Shown one piece after another: positions 1 to 5,657 of a stretch of DNA of 8,440 nucleotides. The translations under genes were made by a program, and so were the position numbers. A model generated the notes under the pieces. That model made no database searches. It was not told where the DNA came from and was given only the letters and a program-made list of their open reading frames with translations. This DNA comes from Megasphaera sp. UBA5897 (GTDB lineage Bacteria; Bacillota; Negativicutes; Veillonellales; Megasphaeraceae). The stretch covers positions 5,153-13,592 of the forward strand of contig DJEN01000019.1 of NCBI GenBank assembly GCA_002431345.1, written 5' to 3'. Positions within the stretch are counted from its first letter, which is position 1; each line of letters begins with the position of its first letter.

Positions 1-23
1 ACTTCAAACTTCAAACTTCAAAC
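1..23. repeat. Heptamer tandem repeat (ACTTCAA), about 3.3 copies
   Basis: Three perfect copies of ACTTCAA plus two further bases run from the window edge, so the array may be longer outside the window. A shorter copy of the same repeat lies at 6934-6948. Both tracts are intergenic, just downstream of an ABC-transporter gene. Short tandem repeats of this kind vary in copy number by slippage. No function is visible. Confidence 0.85.
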
Positions 24-91
24 AGTAATTATAACGGCGTATAAAGAAAAAGGATAGCAGGCATGACGCATGCGGCAGTCTTCTTACTGTA

Positions 92-892
92 TTACTGTAC
101 TTTAATCGTAATATCTTCATTAAACCATTTCTGTGACAATTTAGTCATCGTACCGTCGGCACTCATATCTTTCAAGACGCCGTTGAGTTTTTCCTGCAGC
201 AGCGTGTCTTCCTGCCGCATGCCGACGCCATACTGTTCATCGCCCATTTTGTCGTCAATGACTTTAAATTTCCCAGGCTTCTTGCTCATGTAGTAGCGGC
301 CTACGACACTGTCTACCAGCAAACCGTCTATCCGGCCGACTTCCAAATCCATAAAAGCGGCAACGAAATCGCCGTATTTTTTGACATCCTGCAGGGAGTT
401 TTTGAAATCTGCTTGTTTATCCAAAGCTTCTACAGAGCTGCTGCCTTCCTGCGTACCGATGGTTTTCCCTGCCAGACCTGCTCTATCTGTAATCGGGGAA
501 TCGGCGCGAACGACTAGAATCTGGGCGTTGTTCAAATACGGTTTGGAGAACGCGATTTGTTTGCCCCGGTCTTCCGTAATCGTAAGCCCGTTCCACAGCA
601 TATCTACTTGCTTGCTCTTAAGAGCCGCTTCCTTGCTGTCCCAGTCAATCGGCTTGAATTCTACAGGAATACCCAATCGTTTTCCCGCTTCTTTGGCCAA
701 ATCAATATCAAAGCCAACGAGTTCGCCGTTGTCATCACGGAAACCCATAGGCGGGAAATTATCATCCAAGCCAATGACGATTTTGTCCGGCAATTTTTGT
801 TCTGCCTGTTTTTCCTGTCCTCCGCAGCCGACCAGCATAGCAGCAGCCGCTGCTGTCATCGCACCTACAGCTATCATTTTTTTTATATTCAT
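92..892 (-). CDS. Amino acid ABC transporter solute-binding lipoprotein (copy A)
   Basis: A 266-residue periplasmic/extracellular binding protein of the polar amino acid family (SBP family 3), which captures an amino acid and delivers it to an ABC permease. Residues 1-22 form a lipoprotein signal (KK, then an alanine-rich core) with lipobox LVGC and lipidated Cys23. The mature part opens with KIVIGLDDNFPPMGF and has the family signature GFDIDLAKEAGKRLG. The block NGLTITEDRGKQIAFSKPY carries the Arg that in this family normally grips the substrate alpha-carboxylate. Length fits the family. AGGAGG at 901-906 sits 8 bases before the ATG. It lies 30 bases after the end of a paralogue (923-1720), so the two are surely co-transcribed. 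The ligand cannot be told from sequence. No permease or ATPase gene is in view. Confidence 0.95.
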   Translation of the reverse strand: MNIKKMIAVGAMTAAAAAMLVGCGGQEKQAEQKLPDKIVIGLDDNFPPMGFRDDNGELVGFDIDLAKEAGKRLGIPVEFKPIDWDSKEAALKSKQVDMLWNGLTITEDRGKQIAFSKPYLNNAQILVVRADSPITDRAGLAGKTIGTQEGSSSVEALDKQADFKNSLQDVKKYGDFVAAFMDLEVGRIDGLLVDSVVGRYYMSKKPGKFKVIDDKMGDEQYGVGMRQEDTLLQEKLNGVLKDMSADGTMTKLSQKWFNEDITIKVQ

Positions 893-922
893 TGTAAAGT
901 CCTCCTCGTCTGCGAAAAGATA

Positions 923-1720
923 CTACATGGAAATATCAATACCAAACCATTTTTCAGAAATCTTTGTCGACGTACCGTCATCATGCATTTCCTGCAGTAC
1001 TTTGTCGAGCTTGGCTTTTAGTTCTGTATCATCTTTGCGCATGCCGACGCCGCTGGGAATGTCCGGATACCCGACATCAATGATACGAAAATCGGCTTTG
1101 TTTTTATTCATAAAATAGGCTGCCGTGGTTTTCGCTACGACGACTGCATCCACACGGCCTACTTCCAAATCCATGAACGATGTCACGTTGTCGGAATACT
1201 GCTTCAGTTCCTGGAAAGAATCCCGCAGTTCCGGTTCAGCATTAATCGCTTCCAAGCCCGTGCTTCCCTGCTGTGTACCGACAATCTTACCGGCTAAATC
1301 TGCTTTGCCCTGAATAGGGGAATCGCTGCGGACCAGCAAAATCTGCGGGCCGTTTTCATAAGGCCGGGAGAAGAGTATTTGTTTTTCCCGTTCCGGCGTA
1401 ATCGACAAGCCGTTCCAAATGGCATCTATTTTTTTACTTTTTAATTCCGTTTCTTTACTGTCCCAATCAATCGGTTTGAATTCGACTTCCATCCCCAAGC
1501 GTTTGGACGCTTCTTTTGCCATATCGATATCAAACCCTACGAGTTCGCCGCTTTCATCATGAAAGCCAAAGGGCGGAAAATTGTCGTCTAAACCAATGAC
1601 AATTTTATTTCGCTGTGCATTGCCAGTATCTTCGCTTTTCTTTGCACTGCCGCATCCTGCTGCCAGACAAACCGTCATAACTGCCGCTACCCCTGCGACG
1701 GCATATCGTTTCCATTCCAT
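923..1720 (-). CDS. Amino acid ABC transporter solute-binding lipoprotein (copy B)
   Basis: A 265-residue paralogue of the downstream gene at 92-892. By eye roughly half or more of the positions agree, including long shared blocks such as VEFKPIDWDSKE and FMDLEVGR. The signal peptide has WKR at the N-terminus and a lipobox ending AAGC, with Cys23 lipidated. The family-3 signature reads GFDIDMAKEASKRLG, and the carboxylate-binding Arg lies in SITPEREKQILFSRPY. The differences cluster in the second half, where specificity may have diverged. The ATG is supported by AAGGGGC at 1728-1734, 7 bases upstream. This is the first gene of a two-gene unit, and its leader (1721-1976) holds the likely control sites. 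Role: high-affinity uptake of an unidentified amino acid. Confidence 0.95.
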   Translation of the reverse strand: MEWKRYAVAGVAAVMTVCLAAGCGSAKKSEDTGNAQRNKIVIGLDDNFPPFGFHDESGELVGFDIDMAKEASKRLGMEVEFKPIDWDSKETELKSKKIDAIWNGLSITPEREKQILFSRPYENGPQILLVRSDSPIQGKADLAGKIVGTQQGSTGLEAINAEPELRDSFQELKQYSDNVTSFMDLEVGRVDAVVVAKTTAAYFMNKNKADFRIIDVGYPDIPSGVGMRKDDTELKAKLDKVLQEMHDDGTSTKISEKWFGIDISM

Positions 1721-1976
1721 ATGTATCGCCCCTTATTCGTGATGTCATGTGAATACATTCATCATTTTACTTTATTTCGTTAAAATATTGAAGTGTTTTC
1801 ACTATACAAAATTGCCATATTATACATTAAATTTTCTCATATTCTCTGTCATTCAGCACAATACGCCGTATTACTGGCTTTTTTATGAAAGAGTCAACTT
1901 TTTTATAACGTTTTCTTCAGCAGCCTGACAGCCTATGTTTTCTCCCATAGCTGCAGCCGCTTATACTGCGCTGCGG
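1721..1976 (-). promoter_or_regulatory. Leader/promoter region of the solute-binding protein pair
   Basis: An AT-rich spacer without a convincing gene. On the minus strand it holds a perfect TATAAT at 1824-1819 without a good -35, and a TTGACT at 1897-1892 without a good -10. It also holds an inverted repeat AATAC-gcc-GTATT (1860-1872), a short palindrome TGAAT-ac-ATTCA (1750-1761), and two copies of CTTTTTTAT (1878-1886 and 1898-1906) exactly 20 bases apart. A promoter is expected here, but its position is uncertain. No T-box or known riboswitch motif is seen. Confidence 0.35.
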
Positions 1977-2480
1977 TCATTCACAGTCTTCGTCTTTTTC
2001 TTGTTTTTCTTTTATTTTATCTATAATTTGCTGTTTGTTTTTCTTGGATAAAAACTGCAGCCGCACAGGAAGTACGGCAATACCGCCTTCTACAGCTTTG
2101 CCCAGCTCAATTTCCTGCCAATTGTCAGCAATCAAAAATATCGTTTTGTATGGCAGATAGACCAGGTTGCGTTCTTCATGAAATTGGTCGTCATAATAAT
2201 CCCGCAGGGATACACACTGCCGCCGCACGATGATGCCGTTGGCTGCGACGTAGCACATCGTATCTTTTTGGCGATGCATGCGCCAAAGACAGAAAAACAG
2301 CACAGCTATATTGTCCAGCCGTTCTATCATCGTTGTTTCACTGAGCATCAGCCAAAAAAAGTACATGCCGACTGCCATAAACAGCAGCTGTATAAACACG
2401 GAATACCATTTGGAATTTTCATACTCTTTTTCTATGGTTCCACAAGCAGGAAATCGTTTCATTACGTCTTCTCGAGTCAT
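1977..2480 (-). CDS. Two-helix membrane protein of unknown function
   Basis: A 167-residue protein I do not recognise by name. After about 24 polar residues there is a clear membrane helix (about 25-46, rich in F, L, M and W) and a second, shorter hydrophobic stretch (about 54-68) ending in basic residues WRMHRQK. The remaining 100 residues look soluble, with alternating beta-like strands (VYLPYKTIFLIA) and a charged Lys/Glu-rich tail. Two helices followed by a small beta domain resembles YcxB-like or bacterial PH-like membrane proteins, but this is only architectural. The ATG at 2480 is chosen because GGAAAGGA lies 7 bases upstream; an internal Met7 is an alternative start. It follows the terminator at 2526-2555, and no separate promoter is evident. 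Confidence 0.8.
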   Translation of the reverse strand: MTREDVMKRFPACGTIEKEYENSKWYSVFIQLLFMAVGMYFFWLMLSETTMIERLDNIAVLFFCLWRMHRQKDTMCYVAANGIIVRRQCVSLRDYYDDQFHEERNLVYLPYKTIFLIADNWQEIELGKAVEGGIAVLPVRLQFLSKKNKQQIIDKIKEKQEKDEDCE

Positions 2481-2495
2481 CAGTCATTCCTTTCC

Positions 2496-2510
2496 AGCTG
2501 TCTGACAGCT
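2496..2510. promoter_or_regulatory. Perfect 15-bp palindrome before the 1977-2480 gene
   Basis: AGCTGTC-T-GACAGCT has two perfect 7-base arms around one base. It ends directly beside the GGAAAGGA ribosome-binding site (2488-2495) of the membrane-protein gene. As DNA it could be a repressor operator; as RNA, a hairpin of limited stability next to the Shine-Dalgarno. The regulator is unknown. Confidence 0.45.
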
Positions 2511-2525
2511 ACGACAGAGAATAAC

Positions 2526-2555
2526 AAAAAACGAGGAACGCCTTGGCGCTCCCCG
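2526..2555 (-). terminator. Strong intrinsic terminator of the envelope operon
   Basis: Read on the minus strand, 2555-2532 folds into a 10-bp stem (mostly G-C, two G-U pairs) with the tetraloop CAAG. It is followed at once by six T residues (2531-2526). It starts 12 bases after the stop codon of the 2568-2900 gene, and so marks the 3' end of the operon that starts at 6615. Confidence 0.93.
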
Positions 2556-2567
2556 CTTGCTTGTCTC

Positions 2568-2900
2568 TCAGCGAGATTTTTTACTGGTCTTCGGTGCCGT
2601 CTTAATGACAACGTTGCGTCCCTCTTTGACGACCTGCAGAGAAATATCTCCTACGCCGTCTTTAAAATACGCCATTTTGATATCCAATAAGATAGAGCCG
2701 ACTTTTTCCTGTAAATCATCTGTAAAAAACTGTTTGCGAAAATCGGATGCACTTTGTTTTTTAGATGGTTTCGCTGCCGCACGGTGCGGTGCTGTCTGCG
2801 GTTCATCATCCCAATCTGCGGTTTCAAAGGTAATATCTTCTTTTACGCCTTTAAACATATCTTCTAATGAGCGATTCTTAGGAATCTTATGTTTTGCCAT
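2568..2900 (-). CDS. Small basic protein of unknown function
   Basis: A 110-residue protein without a recognised family. It has no signal peptide or membrane segment and is probably cytoplasmic. The N-terminus is basic (MAKHKIPKNR). A middle part of low complexity rich in A, K, P and S (about 37-52) looks like a linker. The second half (about 53-105) looks folded, with a helix (ASDFRKQFFTDDLQEKVGSILLDIKMAYF) and then strands (DISLQVVKEGRNVVIKTA). The tail is lysine/serine rich. AAGGTGG lies 6 bases before the ATG and overlaps the end of the preceding gene, which stops 11 bases upstream, so translation is likely coupled. It is the last gene before the terminator. Binding to nucleic acid or to an acidic polymer would suit the charge, but there is no direct support. 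Confidence 0.8.
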   Translation of the reverse strand: MAKHKIPKNRSLEDMFKGVKEDITFETADWDDEPQTAPHRAAAKPSKKQSASDFRKQFFTDDLQEKVGSILLDIKMAYFKDGVGDISLQVVKEGRNVVIKTAPKTSKKSR

Positions 2901-2911
2901 ACATGACCACC

Positions 2912-3811
2912 TTATTTCTTTTGATTGTCCATTTTATCTGCAGCTTCACGCATGCTGTTGAGCGTTATTTTAGAAAATTCTTCCGGTGTATTATACGTCG
3001 CTATCTTCGTAAAGCCTTTCTTGAGACGTCCCCGGTATGCAGCGATTACTTTATTGTCACGATTCATTTCGGCAATGAATATTTCCTGTCCGTCAATACC
3101 GATAAGGCGGAATTTGCCGTTCGGTGAAATTTCACGCCAGCTGCTCGTCGCGCCGTCAAACATATAGACAACGCCTGTGCGGAGATTGTCATAGAAGAAC
3201 GTATCCGAATCATAGAACACAGCAATGCGGCCGATGTTTTCAGCCTGTACTCTAATTCGCCGTGTGTCATAGTTGGCATCTGTACGATAAATGCGGTATT
3301 TGTCTTTGTCTACTTCCAGTTTCATATAGACGACATTCGTTGCTGTCGAATACGCTACATCGACAATTTTGCTGTCCCGCGGCGCATCTTCAATCGGCGT
3401 ATCCAGTTCTCTGTCCGGATAAATAGGGTTGTACTGTGCAATGTATACGCCGTAGCGGCCTGTTTTTTCATCGCGGCCGTGTGTCGCAAAAATAGCTAAA
3501 TTGCGGTCCGGAAGCCATTCAAAGAAAGATACTTTGCGGCCGTGCAGGCTGATGCGCTGCGGTTCTCCTTTTTTTCCGGCTTCATAAATCGACACTTTAT
3601 CATCGACAATCGTTGCCATAAAGCGTTTGTCATATGAGTAGTATGTCTGGCCGTTGGGTTCTGCGCCAAACCCCATAGATTCCTGCTGGTTCGTACCGCC
3701 AATATGAAAATCCGAGGCAGGAGCAAACAAAACCTGGTCCAAATACAGGTAAATGCCGGCTTGGATAAGGATGCCCAAGGCAAAGGCAAAAATAAATTTT
3801 TTAGCTTTCAT
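2912..3811 (-). CDS. Membrane-anchored propeller-like protein of unknown function
   Basis: A 299-residue protein whose N-terminal KAKK and hydrophobic stretch (about 5-24) form an uncleaved anchor or signal, without a lipobox. The rest is exported by inference and consists of short beta-strand-rich repeats typical of propeller folds: YYSYDKRFMATIVDDKVSIYEA, then YMKLEVDKDKYRIYRTD, then TGVVYMFDGATSSWREIS. This is judged by pattern and not by a family match. The C-terminal 30 residues are charged and helical. GGAGGT just before the ATG overlaps the stop codon of the upstream gene (TAGGAGGT), leaving a 9-base gap, so the two are translationally coupled. Its place after a phosphodiester-glycosidase and a polysaccharide-deacetylase gene suggests a scaffold or sensor for surface glycan work. 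No catalytic motif is visible. Confidence 0.85.
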   Translation of the reverse strand: MKAKKFIFAFALGILIQAGIYLYLDQVLFAPASDFHIGGTNQQESMGFGAEPNGQTYYSYDKRFMATIVDDKVSIYEAGKKGEPQRISLHGRKVSFFEWLPDRNLAIFATHGRDEKTGRYGVYIAQYNPIYPDRELDTPIEDAPRDSKIVDVAYSTATNVVYMKLEVDKDKYRIYRTDANYDTRRIRVQAENIGRIAVFYDSDTFFYDNLRTGVVYMFDGATSSWREISPNGKFRLIGIDGQEIFIAEMNRDNKVIAAYRGRLKKGFTKIATYNTPEEFSKITLNSMREAADKMDNQKK

Positions 3812-3820
3812 GCGTACCTC

Positions 3821-4765
3821 CTATTTGACAATAAATGCCGTCGGAATCATGCGTTCTCCCAATAAATCCGCCGGTTTGTTGACGACCTTGCCGTTGAGGT
3901 ACAATGTAGAGCTGGAGCCGCCATCCAAATTAGCCGCAATATCAGCGCCTTCTTCATAGAGAATGTTCTGCAGGTCACGCAGCGTCGCTCCTACAGAATA
4001 ACCGGGCTGACGGCCATCGATAACCAAAAACAACACCGTGCCGTCTTTGCGCTGGCCAATCGCCGTACGGGGACCCACGCCCCAGCCGCCATCGCCGGAC
4101 GTAATCATTTTTTTGCCGTTGACAATCAGCGCCGGGCCAAAGGAAATACCTTCCTGAATGCCCATGCTGCGGAGTTCGCCTTTGCTGTAATTGCCGGCTA
4201 CGAGGTTGCCTTCTTTGTTGAAGCCAACAAATTCATTCACTTCATCATCCGTTGAATCCTGTCCCAGCAGGAATTTGCCGTCATGCAGAATAAACCCATA
4301 AGGCTGACGGCCTGTGCCTGTACCATTGGCATCATAGAAGCCGCCGGCATTGATTGCCGCTACTGCGCCGTTTCTGGTGGCAATACCGCTTGTCGTATCG
4401 CCTTTTTCATCCATGTTTTCTGCCGTCGCGATTTGTACGCGTTTCGGATCCGGGATTTCCAGCAGGAACCCTTTGAACCGGCTGGAATTGATTTCCTTCA
4501 AATTCAGCGACGTATCGGTTCTTGCTTTGAATTTAAACAGCTCTTGTTTAGGAGCTGTGCTGATACCTCCCAAAATCTTGTCAATTTCATCCTGGGAAAA
4601 GAGCCACGTAATATACTGCGGATGCCGGCTCTTGAGGATGGCACCTACGACGGTCCGCTTGATATTGTCAAACGGGCCAAAAAGGACAACAAAGGGAGAT
4701 GTAATGCCAAAAAACAAGAGAAGTATGATAAAAAATTTTCCAATTTCCTTGAAGTGTTTCTTCAT
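3821..4765 (-). CDS. Phosphodiester glycosidase (NAGPA-domain) family membrane protein
   Basis: A 314-residue protein with an N-terminal membrane anchor (about 9-30, after KKHFKEIGK) and a C-terminal NAGPA/DUF2233 domain (about 95-314). Family hallmarks in order are INAGGFYD (138-145), SFGPALIVNG (208-217), GPRTAIG (231-237), VIDGRQPGYSVGAT (248-261), AANLDGGSSSTLYLNG (277-292) and the terminal MIPTAFIV. Named for the mammalian uncovering enzyme that cleaves GlcNAc-1-phosphodiesters, bacterial members are linked to cell-wall or exopolysaccharide processing; the exact substrate here is unknown. All signature motifs are intact, so an active enzyme is likely. Facing outside the membrane is inferred from the anchor. 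GAGGT precedes the ATG by 5 bases. The upstream deacetylase gene ends 30 bases away and the downstream gene starts 9 bases away. Confidence 0.93.
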   Translation of the reverse strand: MKKHFKEIGKFFIILLLFFGITSPFVVLFGPFDNIKRTVVGAILKSRHPQYITWLFSQDEIDKILGGISTAPKQELFKFKARTDTSLNLKEINSSRFKGFLLEIPDPKRVQIATAENMDEKGDTTSGIATRNGAVAAINAGGFYDANGTGTGRQPYGFILHDGKFLLGQDSTDDEVNEFVGFNKEGNLVAGNYSKGELRSMGIQEGISFGPALIVNGKKMITSGDGGWGVGPRTAIGQRKDGTVLFLVIDGRQPGYSVGATLRDLQNILYEEGADIAANLDGGSSSTLYLNGKVVNKPADLLGERMIPTAFIVK

Positions 4766-4795
4766 AGTTACCTCAAAACGAAAAGATTCAACGCA

Positions 4796-5605
4796 TTACC
4801 GCTGTTCATACTGCGGTGTGGTAACGCGCTGTTTGAAATTGCCTATATCGACGGCGTTGCCAATCCAGATACGCTTGACGGCATAGGGATTGTCGCCTTG
4901 CTTAGCCCAGCCAGGATCCATCGTAAAGGCCAGTTTGACATGATACTTTTTGACAGCTTCTTCCACCGCTTTGTTTTCACTGCCATAGGGATAACAGAAA
5001 TATTCAGATGTGATACCCAGCTGTTTCTGCAAGGATTCCTGGCTCAATTTGACTTCATTTTCCAGTGCCTGCCCCTGCATTTCGACCATGCGTTCATGCT
5101 TATAGCCATGCGATTGGATATCGATGCCGGCTTCTTTCATTTCTTTGATTTGCTGCCATGTCAAACGGGCTCCCTGGTCTGCATCATAGGTGGGAATAAA
5201 TACCGTACAGACAAAGCCGTATTCCTTCATAACCGGCATGACAATGGAATACGTATCCGGATAGCCGTCATCAAAGGTCAAGACGACAGGTTTTACCGGA
5301 ACCGCTTTTCCCTGCGTCATGTATTCATACAACTGCTGCATCGTAATCGGATGAAATCCATTGTCTTTGAGGAATTTCATTTGCTCCCGGAAGTGAGATT
5401 CCAATAAGACTGCATCATTATTAGGAACGTCTCCTATCATATGATACATCAGTACAGGAACACCCTGTTTAGGTACAGCCATTTCTACTTGTTCCTGCTG
5501 GTTTGCTACCGTTTTAGCGTTTTCTTCACTGCCGGGCGTACTGCCGCAGCCAGCTAAAAGGGAACAGCATATCAAGGCCATAGCGGCCAGTTTCCAAATA
5601 CGCAA
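4796..5605 (-). CDS. Polysaccharide deacetylase (NodB-type) lipoprotein
   Basis: A 269-residue exported lipoprotein: signal RIWK plus hydrophobic core, lipobox LLAGC, Cys20. The catalytic domain has the carbohydrate-esterase 4 motifs: VLMYHMI (51-57), TFDDGY (110-115; Asp112 the likely base, Asp113 a metal ligand), SHGYKH (165-170; metal ligands His166 and His170) and CYPYG (204-208). The VPVLMYHMI opening resembles PgaB/IcaB-type poly-N-acetylglucosamine deacetylases, so N-deacetylation of a GlcNAc polymer or peptidoglycan glycan is likely. The metal triad is complete. The start is TTG: no ATG lies in frame upstream, AAAGGGGC sits at a suitable distance, and the next Met (residue 9) would remove the basic signal N-region. 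It lies between a dehydrogenase gene (41 bases upstream) and a NAGPA-family gene. Confidence 0.94.
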   Translation of the reverse strand: MRIWKLAAMALICCSLLAGCGSTPGSEENAKTVANQQEQVEMAVPKQGVPVLMYHMIGDVPNNDAVLLESHFREQMKFLKDNGFHPITMQQLYEYMTQGKAVPVKPVVLTFDDGYPDTYSIVMPVMKEYGFVCTVFIPTYDADQGARLTWQQIKEMKEAGIDIQSHGYKHERMVEMQGQALENEVKLSQESLQKQLGITSEYFCYPYGSENKAVEEAVKKYHVKLAFTMDPGWAKQGDNPYAVKRIWIGNAVDIGNFKQRVTTPQYEQR

Positions 5606-5613
5606 AACGTAAA

Positions 5614-5621
5614 GCCCCTTT
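5614..5621 (-). promoter_or_regulatory. Ribosome-binding site deciding a TTG start
   Basis: AAAGGGGC on the minus strand lies 8 bases before the TTG at 5605-5603. It pairs with the 16S tail if one G-U pair is allowed, like the same motif before the genes starting at 1720 and 6615. It supports TTG as the start of the deacetylase gene. Confidence 0.65.
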
Positions 5622-5643
5622 CTTTGGAAATTATAGTTCGTTC

Positions 5644-5657
5644 GTGTTATATATCAC
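5644..5657. promoter_or_regulatory. Second copy of the GTGATAT palindrome-like element
   Basis: Minus strand GTGATATATAACAC matches the start-codon palindrome at 6607-6620 (GTGATATGTATCAC) at 12 of 14 positions. Including its flanks the symmetry is TCGTG...CACGA (5642-5659). It covers the stop codon of the dehydrogenase gene and lies 39 bases before the deacetylase start. It may be a weaker operator, or chance in AT-rich sequence. Confidence 0.3.

Noticed and set aside
1..23. Repeat array as a CRISPR
   Set aside because: The units are 7 bases with no spacers, and no cas genes are present.
42..78. Possible terminator after the 92-892 gene
   Set aside because: GCATG/CATGC gives only a 5-bp stem with a 3-base loop, and the T-rich stretch starts too far away.
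381..1118. Plus-strand ORF of 245 codons over the binding-protein pair
   Set aside because: It is antisense to both paralogues and serine-rich, with no motif and no good ribosome site.
1750..1761. TGAAT-ac-ATTCA as an ArgR box before an amino acid uptake operon
   Set aside because: ArgR boxes have four bases between the half-sites; here there are two. No second box is seen.
1914..1949. 21-codon ORF on the minus strand in the leader of the binding-protein operon
   Set aside because: It has no ribosome-binding site and no recognisable leader-peptide codon run.
4283..5407. Long plus-strand ORF (374 codons) across the NAGPA-like and deacetylase genes
   Set aside because: It is antisense to two genes with intact family motifs and spans their junction. 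Its translation is rich in F, C and H without any domain pattern, as expected for a shadow frame.
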